From Actinomadura xylanilytica (GTDB lineage Bacteria > Actinomycetota > Actinomycetes > Streptosporangiales > Streptosporangiaceae): a stretch of DNA of 64,000 bases. Below, in pieces: positions 1-8,610 of the stretch (position 1 is the stretch's first letter; each line of letters begins with the position of its first letter). Where the stretch lies: the NCBI RefSeq assembly GCF_030283145.1, contig NZ_JASNWE010000005.1, positions 372,001 to 436,000 of the forward strand. Direction: 5' to 3'. The position numbers were made by a program, and so were the translations under genes. The notes beneath the pieces were generated by a model, which did not search any database, had not been told where the DNA came from, and was given only the letters and a program-made list of their open reading frames with translations.

Positions 1-1
1 G

Positions 2-853
2 TTCGTGCAGCGGACCGTCGAGCTGGCCGAACAGTGGCGCCCCGATCTGGTGGTGTTCGAACAATCGGCCCCTTATGGCCTGATCGCCGCCGCCCGGATC
101 GGAGTGCCCGCCGTCCAGCGCAATCTCGGCACCATCCGAACGGGCGGTCTGCACGCGGCGACCGCGGCGCAGCTGACCGATGTGCTCGACCGCTATGACA
201 TCGCCGCTTTGCCCGATCCCGCGATGACCTTGGAATTCGTCCCGCCGAGCATGCTGCCCTTTCCCGAGCCCGAGGGCGCGTACATGCGCTACGTCCCTTA
301 CACGGGCGGCGTCGTCGTGGGGGAGCGGCTGCCCGAGCCGGCGGGCCGCCCGCGCGTGGTGATCACGATGGGCGGCATCCGGCCCGGGATGCACGGGCTC
401 GGCCCGCTGGAGGCGACGGTCGCCGCCGCGGGGCGGACCGACGCCGACTTCCTGCTGGCGCTGGGCGACGCCGATCCGGCGCCGCTGGGCGAGCTGCCGC
501 CGAACGTCGTGCCGATCGGCTGGACCCCGCTCGACCTGCTGCTGCCGACCTGCGCGGCGGTCGTGCACCACGGCGGCGGCGGCACCGCCATGGCGGCCGT
601 CGAGGCGGGCGTGCCGCAGCTCGTCGCGCTCGATCCCCGCTATCTCGGCCACAAGACCCTGGCCCCGGCGGTGGAGAAGGGTGGCGTGGGGTTGGTGACC
701 CTCCAGGACGAGGTGACCGCCGCGACTCTGGAGCGGCTGCTCACCGACGAGAGCCTGCGGAAGGCGACCGCTGACGTCCGCGCGGAGTCGGCCGCGCTGC
801 CCTCTCCGGCGGCCATGGTCCCGAGGCTGCTCGACCTCGCGCTCTCCGGATGA
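2..853 (+). CDS. Glycosyltransferase, C-terminal part (partial at window edge)
   Basis: The reading frame is open from the first bases, so only the C-terminal ~283 residues of a GT-B glycosyltransferase (GT1, macrolide/enediyne sugar-transferase type) are present. The visible donor-binding half has the family hallmark HHGGGGTAMAAVEAGVPQLV at about residues 196-215 of the visible part. This is the nucleotide-sugar diphosphate-binding loop, preceded by a GWTPLDLLLP stretch typical of these enzymes. The protein would transfer a NDP-activated deoxysugar to the aglycone. Its position next to a Gfo/Idh sugar reductase and near 2,3-dehydratase and C-methyltransferase genes supports a role in glycosylating the enediyne. 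The GTG at position 5 is internal, not a start. Acceptor and sugar specificity cannot be read from this fragment. Confidence 0.85.
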   Translation, partial: FVQRTVELAEQWRPDLVVFEQSAPYGLIAAARIGVPAVQRNLGTIRTGGLHAATAAQLTDVLDRYDIAALPDPAMTLEFVPPSMLPFPEPEGAYMRYVPYTGGVVVGERLPEPAGRPRVVITMGGIRPGMHGLGPLEATVAAAGRTDADFLLALGDADPAPLGELPPNVVPIGWTPLDLLLPTCAAVVHHGGGGTAMAAVEAGVPQLVALDPRYLGHKTLAPAVEKGGVGLVTLQDEVTAATLERLLTDESLRKATADVRAESAALPSPAAMVPRLLDLALSG

Positions 854-908
854 GCACGCCGGGCGGCGCCGGCCGCCCGGTCCGATCGCGGGAAGGGAGA
901 TCCGGGCG

Positions 909-1898
909 ATGTGCGAGCGCTCGCTTCGGTTCGGAGTCGTCGGCTGCGCCGACGTGGCCTGGCGCCATGTGCTGCCCGCCCTGGCCGAGTGCCCGTCCGC
1001 GCGGCTCGTGGCCGTCGCCAGCAGGACCGAGGCGCGGGCCCGCCGGTTCGCCGACCGGTTCGGGGGCGAGGCGGTGGTCGGTTACGAGCGGCTGCTCGGC
1101 CGCGGCGACATCGACGCGGTGTACATTCCGCTGCCGACCGGAATGCACGCCGAGTGGACGGGCCGCGCGCTAGAGGCGGGCAAGCACGTCCTGGTGGAGA
1201 AGACCCTGGCGACGAGCGTGCGGGAGGCCGACGAACTGGTGGCCCTGGCTGGGAGCCATGATCTCCGGCTGATGGAGAACCGCATGTTCGTCCACCATCC
1301 GCAGCACGAGACCGTCCGCCGGCTGGTGTCCGAGGGGGTCATCGGCGAGCTGAGGGTGTTCACCGCGGCGATGGCCATTCCGCCCCGGCCCGCCGACGAC
1401 ATCCGCTATGCCCCCGAGCTGGGCGGGGGCGCGCTGATGGACGTCGGCTTCTATCCGATCCACGCCGCGATGGCCTATCTCGGCGCACCGCTCGAGGTGG
1501 CGGGCGCGGTCCTGCACCATGATGCGGCCCGGGGCGTCGAGATCGGCGGCGACGTCCTACTGCGCGGCTCGGACGGCGCCGCGGCCCATCTCACCTTTGG
1601 CTTCCAGCACTTCTACCGGTCCCGCTACGAGCTGTGGGGCGGCCGAGGCCGCATCATCGTCGATCGCGCGTTCACGCCGCCGAAGACCTGGCAGCCGGTC
1701 GTCCGCATCGAGCGGCAGGACCGGGAGGAGACCCTCACCCTCCGGCCGAGCAACCACTACCTCAACACCCTCGAGGTCTTCGTCGCCTCGGTGCGCGGCG
1801 GCGGAGGGGACGCGGGGGCGCTGGAGGCCAGTGTGCGGGGCGTGGCGCTGATGGAGTCCGTCCGCGCGATCACTTCAGGGGACCTGACACCGCGGTGA
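909..1898 (+). CDS. Gfo/Idh/MocA oxidoreductase, probable NDP-hexose 3-ketoreductase
   Basis: This is a 329-aa NAD(P)-dependent oxidoreductase. The Rossmann start GVVGCADVAWR is at residues 9-19. The family EKP motif appears as VEKT with Lys98. The catalytic block DVGFYPIH at 178-185 includes the Asp/Tyr/His expected in sugar reductases such as KijD10. In that pathway such enzymes reduce C-3 of the 3,4-diketo-2,6-dideoxyhexose made by the 2,3-dehydratase, and that partner is encoded at 4424-5878. A GGGAGA ribosome site lies just upstream of the ATG, 55 bp after the glycosyltransferase, so the two are likely co-transcribed. Its last 29 bp overlap tail-to-tail with the minus-strand membrane-protein gene. 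The family is secure; the substrate is inferred from neighbours. Confidence 0.85.
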   Translation: MCERSLRFGVVGCADVAWRHVLPALAECPSARLVAVASRTEARARRFADRFGGEAVVGYERLLGRGDIDAVYIPLPTGMHAEWTGRALEAGKHVLVEKTLATSVREADELVALAGSHDLRLMENRMFVHHPQHETVRRLVSEGVIGELRVFTAAMAIPPRPADDIRYAPELGGGALMDVGFYPIHAAMAYLGAPLEVAGAVLHHDAARGVEIGGDVLLRGSDGAAAHLTFGFQHFYRSRYELWGGRGRIIVDRAFTPPKTWQPVVRIERQDREETLTLRPSNHYLNTLEVFVASVRGGGGDAGALEASVRGVALMESVRAITSGDLTPR

Positions 1899-3141
1899 CC
1901 GTCCCCTCGGGCAGCCACCCCCAGTCCCCGTGCGCGTGGCCGCCGCCCCCCGGTGTCGGAAACCGGACCACCGATGCGGCGTACAGGCGTGTCTCGTCGG
2001 CGGGCGCGGACCCTCTCGCGGCGAGCCAGCCGTCATATCCGGCGCTTGTGGGCGGCTCGCCGGGGAACCGCTCCGCCAGCGCGGTCGCGTAGCGCAGCGG
2101 CAGCTCGTCACGGGGGGAGAAGCGCAGCGGGAGAAGCTGCCCGGCCGGGATGGTGAGCAGCGGAGCGGCGAGGAGCCACGGCGCGAGGTAGGCGCCCGCG
2201 CCCGGCAGCCGGCCCTTCGCGACGTCGCGCAGCCGGGTGTGAGCGGTGGACCAGCCGGAGACGACGACGATCGGCTGCTCCGGCCGGGGCCGGTCCGCCA
2301 CGGTGATCCCCGCGGCGCCGCTCGCCGCCCGGACGGCCCGCGCCGCCGCCGCCGAACGGGGCGAGGAGTCGCCGATCAGGGTGATGGAGCGGGCCCGGCG
2401 CGCCGCGATGAAGCGCACGGTGGCACGCAGCGCTGCCGCGTCCCGGGCGTCGAGCCCGTCGGCCGGGCAGGCCCGCAGGGGCTCGGCGCGGCCCGCGGCC
2501 AGGCCGCCGAGGGCGGCGCTCGCGCATTCGGGGCCGTCGTTCCAGGTGATGCCGGACGCGGTCGTGCGGCCGGTGTCGACGGGCTGGGAGGAGACTCGGC
2601 CGCCTTGCCGTATCCACAGCCGGCCCGGTCCGTCCGGCAGCCGCACCATCGCCCATCGTCCGTTCGTCCCGGGGACGGGCACGGCGGCCCGGAGACGGGC
2701 GCGGTCGGTCCCCACCTCGGCGGCGGCGCCCACGTGGACGAGGTTCCAGCCGGGGCGGTGCGGGACGACGAGGACCGGCCCGCGGTCGCCCGTGGCGGCG
2801 GCCAGCAGCGGCACGCCGGGTTCGACCGGCCCGGACCGCGTGATCGCGGTGACCGTCACGGTCGCGATCAGCGTCGCGGCCGTCGCCAGCCCGAACGCGA
2901 AAGCCCACCGCGCGCGGTCCAGCGTGAGGGCGGCCAGCAGCGCCGGGACCGCGAGCGGGATCGCGATGAGGGGGCGGTGCACGGCCATGAGGGTGCACGT
3001 GACGGTCACGGCGGCGGCGACCGTGACGGCGCGCGAGACCGTCCGGGACGGGACGCCCGCGAACGGGCGCAGCAGGGCCCCGGCGGCGACGACGCACGCC
3101 CCGAGCAGCGCGGCGCCGTCGAGGAGCGACTGGGCGGCCAT
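1870..3141 (-). CDS. Unrecognised membrane protein with C-terminal extracytoplasmic-like domain
   Basis: The 423-aa product has an N-terminus of about four hydrophobic segments within residues 1-125 (for example GAALLGACVVAAGALL and PLAVPALLAAL). A soluble region follows, then another hydrophobic stretch (APWLLAAPLLTIPA) near residue 335. The soluble part contains a GITWNDGPECASA stretch and a ITLIGDSS beta-strand/loop. I do not recognise a family. The ATG overlaps the TGA of the upstream C-methyltransferase gene (TGATG), so the two are translationally coupled and probably share a pathway. It is the last gene of the minus-strand tailoring operon. A membrane role in export or handling of the product is possible but unproven. 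Confidence 0.7.
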   Translation of the reverse strand: MAAQSLLDGAALLGACVVAAGALLRPFAGVPSRTVSRAVTVAAAVTVTCTLMAVHRPLIAIPLAVPALLAALTLDRARWAFAFGLATAATLIATVTVTAITRSGPVEPGVPLLAAATGDRGPVLVVPHRPGWNLVHVGAAAEVGTDRARLRAAVPVPGTNGRWAMVRLPDGPGRLWIRQGGRVSSQPVDTGRTTASGITWNDGPECASAALGGLAAGRAEPLRACPADGLDARDAAALRATVRFIAARRARSITLIGDSSPRSAAAARAVRAASGAAGITVADRPRPEQPIVVVSGWSTAHTRLRDVAKGRLPGAGAYLAPWLLAAPLLTIPAGQLLPLRFSPRDELPLRYATALAERFPGEPPTSAGYDGWLAARGSAPADETRLYAASVVRFPTPGGGGHAHGDWGWLPEGTVTAVSGPLK

Positions 3142-4367
3142 CACACGAGGTGGACGTCGGGGACGTACAGGATCCACCGGCCGCCGGCCGCGTGGAACGC
3201 CTGCTCCTTCATCATGATCTCCTGGGCGTGGTTCCAGGCGAACAGCACGGCGTAGTCGGGGTAGGGGTCGGAGAAGGCGGCGGGCGGACGCACCGGCAGG
3301 TGCGATCCGGGCGTCAGCCTGCCCTGCTTCTCCGGGGTGGAGTCGCAGACGAACGGGACCAGGCCGGGGCCGATGCCGCAGTAGTTCAGCACCGTGGCGC
3401 TCTTGGCGGTGGCGCCGTACCCGACCACCCGCCGGCCGTCCGCGCGCAGCGTGCGCAGCAGTGTGAGGAGATCGTCCCGGATGCGCCGGGCGGCGGTCGC
3501 CAGCCCGCGGAAGGCGGGGCCGCTGGTGCGGCCGAGCGCGTCCTCCCGGGCCAGCAGCGCCGCGACCGCGGGCGCGGGCGGGCGCCGGCCGGCGCGCGCC
3601 ACCGTGCAGCGGATCTCGCCGCCGTGGACGGGTAGCCGCTCGACGTCGACCAGCTCGAACCCGAAGCGCCGCGCCGTGGCCCGCACGGAGCGGACGGTGA
3701 AGAAGTAGAAGTGCTCGTCGATGATCTGGTCGAAGGCCGAGCGGTCCAGGATGTCGCCCAGGTAGGGGTCCTCGAAGACGAACAGGCCGTCCGGCGCGAG
3801 CAGCCGGTCCACGCCGCGGAAGACCGAGCCGAGGTAGGGGATGTGGCTGATGGTGTTGGCCGAGTAGATGAGGTCGGCGGGCCCTTCGGCGGCGCGGATC
3901 GAGGCCGCCGAGGACTCCTCGAAGAAGTCGGTCCGGACGCGCAGGCCGTTCCGGGCGGCCACCGCTGCCGCCCGGCCGGACGGGTCGACGCCGAGGCTCC
4001 GGACGCCCGCCGTGTCGATCGCCGCGAGCATGGCGCCGTCGTTGCACCCGATCTCGACGACGAACGGGTCCGGGCCGGCCCGGACCCCGTCCAGCAGGGT
4101 GCGGGCGGTGCGTTCGAAGTGCTCGCGCATCCGGTCCGAGCGCGACGAGCGGTACGGGTAGTCGTGGTGGAACATGCGCTCCCTGGGGACCGCCTCGACG
4201 AGCTGCACCATCGTGCACGACTCGCACGCCCCGACGCCGAGCCGGAAGAAGAACTCGCCGCCCGGGCCGGGCGGGGCCGTCGGGTCGATGAACGCGTCCG
4301 ACAGCGGCTGGCGGCCGAGGTCGAGCGTCTCGCGCACCGGGCCATCGCAGATACGGCATCTCTTCAT
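3141..4367 (-). CDS. NDP-sugar C-3 methyltransferase (TylC3/EryBIII family)
   Basis: This 408-aa SAM-dependent C-methyltransferase has the three-part layout of the family. The N-terminal zinc site uses Cys4/Cys7 (CRIC) and Cys48/Cys51 (CESC). The SAM-binding motif VEIGCNDGA is at residues 103-112. The C-terminal domain carries the conserved YGATAKSATVLNYCG. The HEHFYFFT block seen in TylC3 and EryBIII is also present. These enzymes methylate C-3 of NDP-4-keto-2,6-dideoxyhexoses, giving mycarose-like branched sugars. The ATG at 4367 follows the 2,3-dehydratase gene by 56 bp, and its stop overlaps the membrane-protein start. Together with the 2,3-dehydratase and Gfo/Idh reductase it makes a coherent branched 2-deoxysugar route. 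Confidence 0.92.
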   Translation of the reverse strand: MKRCRICDGPVRETLDLGRQPLSDAFIDPTAPPGPGGEFFFRLGVGACESCTMVQLVEAVPRERMFHHDYPYRSSRSDRMREHFERTARTLLDGVRAGPDPFVVEIGCNDGAMLAAIDTAGVRSLGVDPSGRAAAVAARNGLRVRTDFFEESSAASIRAAEGPADLIYSANTISHIPYLGSVFRGVDRLLAPDGLFVFEDPYLGDILDRSAFDQIIDEHFYFFTVRSVRATARRFGFELVDVERLPVHGGEIRCTVARAGRRPPAPAVAALLAREDALGRTSGPAFRGLATAARRIRDDLLTLLRTLRADGRRVVGYGATAKSATVLNYCGIGPGLVPFVCDSTPEKQGRLTPGSHLPVRPPAAFSDPYPDYAVLFAWNHAQEIMMKEQAFHAAGGRWILYVPDVHLV

Positions 4368-4423
4368 CGATGACAGTCCTCGTGGCTGGGGGGCGGGCTC
4401 CCGGGCGGGGCGGACGGCCGCGC

Positions 4424-5878
4424 TCATGCGACCGCCGTGTCCCCGGTCAGGCTGAACAGGCAGGTGACCAGGCTGCGCGCCTGGACGTTGACGTAGTGGC
4501 CGCGGCGCAGGAGCGCGGCGAGCTGGCGCAGGGTCAGCCAGCGGTAGCCGGGGCGCTCCCACCGGCCGCCCGGTTCCGTCTCGACGATGAGATAGCGGCC
4601 TCGCGCGTGGTAGAGACGTCCGCCCTCCTCGGACAGGCGGGCCGTGAACCTGATCTGGTCGGGCCCCGCCCGCAGCACCTCGTCCAGGAAGGCGGGACGG
4701 GCGGACGGGGGCAGGTGGCCGTGGTTCTCCGGCGTGCACTGCACGGTCGGCGCCAGCTCGACGCCGTTGATGGAGCCGGGTTCGGCGAGCGCGTGGACGA
4801 GCGCGTGCAACACGCCGTCGATGCGGGTGACGACGAACGCGACGACGGCCGTCCCGTGCGGGCGGAGCATCGGCTGCGCCCACCGGCCCACCTCCCGGCC
4901 GGCGGCCTCGACCTCCACCCCGATCACGTCGAAGAACAGCCCGCTCTCGTGCGTGACGGCGTCGTCGCCGGAGTGCCAGTGCCGCAGCCCGTCCAGCGGC
5001 GCCCGCCGGGTGCGGACGGCGGTACGGGCGCGGGTCTCGGCGATCCAGCGCAGGATCTCGGCGTCCCCGTGCAGCGCGCGCCCGGCCGCGTCGCACGACC
5101 GCGTGAGGGCGGCCCGGAACCCGTCGCCGCGCGCCCCGAACGCCGCCCGGACGTCCGGGCCGGCGAACGGCAGGCAGGACAGCACCGAGCGCAGGTCCAT
5201 GTTGACCAGGTCGTCGCGGGTGAGGAGCCGGTGCAGCTGCCCCACCGTCATCCAGCGGAAGCCCGGCGCCGCCTCGACGTCGCCGGCGACCTCGACCACC
5301 ATGTTGCGGTTGCGCTTGCGCAGGAACCAGGCCGCGTGCTCGGACTGGCACACGTCGGCGATCACGTGATGGCGGGAGACGTCCAGGAAGTACCCGAGGT
5401 AGGGGACGTGCAGCCCGCGGTGCACCCGGGTGTAGTTGCTGTACGTCGCCTGGACGGTCGGGGCGAGCTGGAGCCCGTCGAGGTTGCCCGGCTCGACCTT
5501 GGCCTGGGCCAGGCAGTGCAGGACGCCGCCGAACTCCTTGACCAGGACGCCGAGGATCCCGACTTCCGGCTGGTCGATGATCGGCTGGCTCCAGTGCGGC
5601 ACCGGCCCGAGCGGATGGTCCACCTCCAGCCCGCGGACCGTGAAGAAGCCGCCGCTGCGGTGGCCGAGGTCGCCGGTGCCGGGATCGCGGGACCAGGCCG
5701 CCAGCCCGCTCAGCGGGACCCGCGTCACCTCCATGTGGGTCCGGAGCGCGGCCTGGTCGAGCCACGCCTGGACGCCGTCCGGCCCGGCGGCCCGCCCGTT
5801 CCCGGAGTCCCGGCCTGCTCCGCCGTCCCGGCACAGCGCGGACCGGGCGATCCGGAGCGGGGCCGGGCGGGCCGTCAT
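4424..5878 (-). CDS. NDP-4-keto-6-deoxyhexose 2,3-dehydratase
   Basis: The 484-aa protein has the internally duplicated architecture of the EvaA/TylX3/KijB1 2,3-dehydratases. Two ~200-residue modules are visible, about 37-240 and 250-470. Each contains a W-S-Q-P/R-W-A-Q-P segment, an LAPTVQ segment (ELAPTVQCTPEN, QLAPTVQATYSN) and an ending of the type LLR-hydrophobic-VN-MDLRS/VQARS-L. The enzyme removes the C-2 hydroxyl of NDP-4-keto-6-deoxyglucose, the committed step to 2-deoxysugars. The product is unstable and needs a 3-ketoreductase, which the Gfo/Idh protein at 909-1898 can supply. The gap to the upstream DUF885 gene is only 16 bp, placing it in the same operon. Confidence 0.93.
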   Translation of the reverse strand: MTARPAPLRIARSALCRDGGAGRDSGNGRAAGPDGVQAWLDQAALRTHMEVTRVPLSGLAAWSRDPGTGDLGHRSGGFFTVRGLEVDHPLGPVPHWSQPIIDQPEVGILGVLVKEFGGVLHCLAQAKVEPGNLDGLQLAPTVQATYSNYTRVHRGLHVPYLGYFLDVSRHHVIADVCQSEHAAWFLRKRNRNMVVEVAGDVEAAPGFRWMTVGQLHRLLTRDDLVNMDLRSVLSCLPFAGPDVRAAFGARGDGFRAALTRSCDAAGRALHGDAEILRWIAETRARTAVRTRRAPLDGLRHWHSGDDAVTHESGLFFDVIGVEVEAAGREVGRWAQPMLRPHGTAVVAFVVTRIDGVLHALVHALAEPGSINGVELAPTVQCTPENHGHLPPSARPAFLDEVLRAGPDQIRFTARLSEEGGRLYHARGRYLIVETEPGGRWERPGYRWLTLRQLAALLRRGHYVNVQARSLVTCLFSLTGDTAVA

Positions 5879-5894
5879 GAGACGGCGGCGATCG

Positions 5895-7118
5895 TCATGA
5901 GGCGGCGGCGAGGTCCGCCGACAGCGTCGCGGGGAGCAGCGGCTCGTCGAGCAGCCTGCGGTAGCGCTCGGTGACGGACTGCCCGGCGGGACGGGCGGCC
6001 AGCCACGCGCCCACCAGCCGTGCCCCCTCGATGTAGGTGACGGTGTAGGCGCGCCAGAGGGGATCGGTCAGGAACCGGACCATGTGCCGGGCCCGTTCCT
6101 CGCTGACGAGCATCCACCGCTGGAGGTAGGCGACGACGGCGTCGGGGTCGGTGCCGCGGTCGTGCAGCAGGATGGCCGCGTCCTGGCGGGCCGCCAGCAG
6201 CCGCGCCGTCAGCGGCAGCAGGCGCTCGGCGAGGCCGCCGTCCATGCGGGCGCCGATCCCGGTGAGGATCCCGGCCGTCCACGGGCCCCAGCCCTCGCCC
6301 ATCACCGCGGTCAGGGCCAGCTCGGCCGTGCCCTCGGCCATCAGGCACTGCGGGGTGTTGACCAGCGAGATCACCTGCTCGCCGTGGCCTCCGGCACGGA
6401 CCAGTCCGGCCTCCTTGGCGCAGTGCTCGGTGTGGTGGCCCGGGTAGCACTCGTGGGTCGCCAGGTGGGGCAGCGCCGACATGCCGTGCCCCGCGTCCGC
6501 GTTGATCGTCACCAGGGAGCGGAACCCGCCGGTGTAGCGGTTGAAGGCGTTCCACGGCTTGTCGCCGACCACCTCGTACTCGACGGTCTCGTCCGCCGGA
6601 AGACCGAACCGCGCGCCGACCAGGTCGCGCAGCCCGCCCGACAGGGCGCGCAGCGCCGGGCCCAGCAGCTCCGGTGGCAGCCGGTCGCGGTCGTGGTGGG
6701 CCATCAGCCGGGCGCGCAGGTCCCCGGGCCCCGGCAGCAGCGCGGCGATCTGATCGTGGACCTCCGCGTAGCGGCCGGTGTCGGCGAGCCCGATCTCCAC
6801 GTTGAAGTACGCCTCGACCTCGTCCAGGAAGGTCGTCCCGGCACCGGCCAGCCGGTTCGCCGAGCACTCCAGGGCCCGCACCTGCGCGCGCAGGAACCGC
6901 CGGCGGTCCTCGGCGAGGCCGCTGTCGTCCAGCGCGCGCAGCAGCCCGGACGCGTCGCGGGCCAAGGCGGCCGGGTCGGGCGCCGGCTCGGCGGCGACCC
7001 GCCGGGCCAGCGCCGGATCGCCGAACCAGCAGTCCACGAACCCGTCGACGAGCCGGCCCAGCCGCAGCCCGAGCAGCAGGTAGTCGCGCACCACGGGCTC
7101 GTCCGGCGTGCGGGTCAC
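5895..7118 (-). CDS. DUF885-type zinc metallopeptidase
   Basis: The product is 407 aa with a GTG start overlapping the aminotransferase stop (GTGA). It carries the DUF885 signature HECYPGHHTEHC, with His222 and Glu223 as the presumed zinc and catalytic residues of an HExxxGHH-type site. Downstream Glu-containing helices (MAEGTAELAL; TYIEGARLVGAW) also match the family. It is shorter than many ~550-600 aa DUF885 proteins and has no visible signal peptide, so it is probably cytoplasmic. Related proteins are annotated as carboxypeptidases or dipeptidases. Its place between a class V aminotransferase and deoxysugar genes in an enediyne cluster is unusual. Trimming of an amino-acyl or peptidyl group from an intermediate is one idea; the substrate is unknown. 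Confidence 0.75.
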   Translation of the reverse strand: MTRTPDEPVVRDYLLLGLRLGRLVDGFVDCWFGDPALARRVAAEPAPDPAALARDASGLLRALDDSGLAEDRRRFLRAQVRALECSANRLAGAGTTFLDEVEAYFNVEIGLADTGRYAEVHDQIAALLPGPGDLRARLMAHHDRDRLPPELLGPALRALSGGLRDLVGARFGLPADETVEYEVVGDKPWNAFNRYTGGFRSLVTINADAGHGMSALPHLATHECYPGHHTEHCAKEAGLVRAGGHGEQVISLVNTPQCLMAEGTAELALTAVMGEGWGPWTAGILTGIGARMDGGLAERLLPLTARLLAARQDAAILLHDRGTDPDAVVAYLQRWMLVSEERARHMVRFLTDPLWRAYTVTYIEGARLVGAWLAARPAGQSVTERYRRLLDEPLLPATLSADLAAAS

Positions 7119-8512
7119 CGGGTGGCCATCTCGTCCGTCAGCTTGATCATCGCGTCGACCGCGCCGTCGATCTCCTCGGGGCTGTTGTAGAGGTGCGGGG
7201 CGAGGCGGATCGCGTAGCGCTCGGAGGACGCGCCGCGCACGGGGAAGAAGGTGAAGCGCAGGTTCACCCCGTACTCGCTCTCCATCCGCTCCTCGAACTC
7301 CATGAACTTGGCCGGGTCGACCGCGTCGGCCGGGTCGGCGAACGGCTGGAAGGCGACCATCCCCGAGTGCAGCCGCCGGTCGTTCAGCGGGCTGAACAGC
7401 GACTCCGCCCCCCAGCGGTCGACGACGCGCTCCTTGAGCCGGTCGCACAGCCCGTGCACGTAGCGCTGGACGTTGTCCCTGCCGATGTGCTCCCAGATCT
7501 CGGCGGCGGCCTGGAGCGCGGGCCCGCGGGACAGGTCGGCCGAGCCGGTCTTCTGGAGGAAGGTGCCGATGTCGTAGGTCGGCTCGCGGCCCGTCGCCCG
7601 GGGCGGCAGCTCGCCCTCGATCGGGTACCACAGCGAGATCACCGGCCAGAACGCCGGCAGCGGCAGCGGGTTGTGCTCGCGCAGCACCTTGTTGCGCGCG
7701 TACACGATCCCGGTGCCCATCGGGCCGCACTGGTACTTCGCGCCCGATCCGCTGAGGAAGTCGACGCCCAGCTCGTGCAGGTCCATGTCGAACTGTCCCG
7801 GCAGGTGGGCGCCGTCGACGACGCTGATCAGGCCGTGCCGGTGCGCCAGCTCGGCGAGCGCCCTGGTCGGCATGGTGGTGCCGACGGTGAAGGTGACCGC
7901 CGCCCACTCGATCACCTTGGTGCGGGGCGTGATCGCCGCCTCGAACATCTCGACGATCTCCTCGGCCGACTGGTCGGGGCCGAGCCGCGGCGTCAGCTTC
8001 TTCACCACCACTCCGCGGCGGTTGTGCAGCACGTTGAGCGGGGCCTGCATCGTGTAGCACTCGTGCGTGGTCGTGATGACCTCGTCGCCCTCGGCCAGCT
8101 CCAGCCCGTTCAGGATCCGGGCGTTGCCGTCGGTCGCGCCCTGCACGATCGCGATCTCGTCGGGGTCGCAGCCGTAGCAGCGCGCCAGCACGGCCCGCGG
8201 CTCGCTGAAGGTGGTCGGCGGGTAGGGGTCGCGGGGGTAGCGCGCGTACTCGGCGTCGGCCGTCCGCAGCATCTCCAGCACGGGACGCGGCGTCGACCCC
8301 AGCGTTCCGACGTTCAGGTGCACGAGCTCGGGGTCCAGGGGGAACAGCGCGCGCAGCGCCCGCCAGTTCGACGGGTCCTCCAGGGGGCCGGACGGGACGT
8401 GCGCGGCCCATTCCGCCGGGGGCCGGGGACCGGAGCCGGTGGACGCCGCCTCGGCCTCGGTGCGCCGGCGCGCCATCTCGACGATCGCCGAGTCTGTTCC
8501 GCTGCTGTCCAT
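7115..8512 (-). CDS. PLP-dependent class V aminotransferase (isopenicillin-N epimerase / cysteine desulfurase-like)
   Basis: This is a 465-aa fold-type I PLP enzyme. The cofactor-binding Asp233 (VVDGAHLPG) and the Schiff-base Lys259 (SGSGAKYQCGPMGTG) are both in place. An N-terminal HLNVGTLGSTPRPV segment and a C-terminal YAIRLAPHLYNSPEEID segment resemble isopenicillin-N-epimerase-like members. The family includes aminotransferases, epimerases, lyases and desulfurases, so the reaction cannot be named. It is not a DegT-type sugar aminotransferase. The ATG has a GGAGG ribosome site six bases upstream and a recognisable promoter further upstream. It is the first gene of the operon leading through DUF885 to the sugar genes. 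Confidence 0.85.
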   Translation of the reverse strand: MDSSGTDSAIVEMARRRTEAEAASTGSGPRPPAEWAAHVPSGPLEDPSNWRALRALFPLDPELVHLNVGTLGSTPRPVLEMLRTADAEYARYPRDPYPPTTFSEPRAVLARCYGCDPDEIAIVQGATDGNARILNGLELAEGDEVITTTHECYTMQAPLNVLHNRRGVVVKKLTPRLGPDQSAEEIVEMFEAAITPRTKVIEWAAVTFTVGTTMPTRALAELAHRHGLISVVDGAHLPGQFDMDLHELGVDFLSGSGAKYQCGPMGTGIVYARNKVLREHNPLPLPAFWPVISLWYPIEGELPPRATGREPTYDIGTFLQKTGSADLSRGPALQAAAEIWEHIGRDNVQRYVHGLCDRLKERVVDRWGAESLFSPLNDRRLHSGMVAFQPFADPADAVDPAKFMEFEERMESEYGVNLRFTFFPVRGASSERYAIRLAPHLYNSPEEIDGAVDAMIKLTDEMATR

Positions 8513-8553
8513 GACACCCTCCGTTCAGGGGGCAGGAGGACGAATTCAGCCTC

Positions 8554-8582
8554 ACTCTAAGAAGTCACTTTAAAAAAGTCTA
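8554..8582 (-). promoter_or_regulatory. Candidate promoter of the aminotransferase-sugar operon
   Basis: On the minus strand a TAGACT box (8577-8582) and a TAGAGT box (8554-8559) are separated by 17 bp, each matching four of six positions of the housekeeping consensus. The spacer contains a run of T/A and AAGTGACTT, an odd-centred palindrome, in an otherwise GC-rich region. The aminotransferase ATG follows about 40 bp downstream. Confidence 0.45.
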
Positions 8583-8610
8583 GTGTTGTCATGGGTGCCC
8601 GGACCGGAGG

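Noticed and set aside
1870..4359. Single 829-codon frame spanning methyltransferase and membrane protein
   Set aside because: The upstream half is the out-of-frame shadow of the C-methyltransferase; the real gene starts at the ATG at 3141, coupled to the methyltransferase stop.
7115..8512. Class V enzyme as the NDP-sugar aminotransferase
   Set aside because: NDP-sugar aminotransferases belong to the DegT/DnrJ/StrS family; this protein has isopenicillin-N-epimerase-like features instead.
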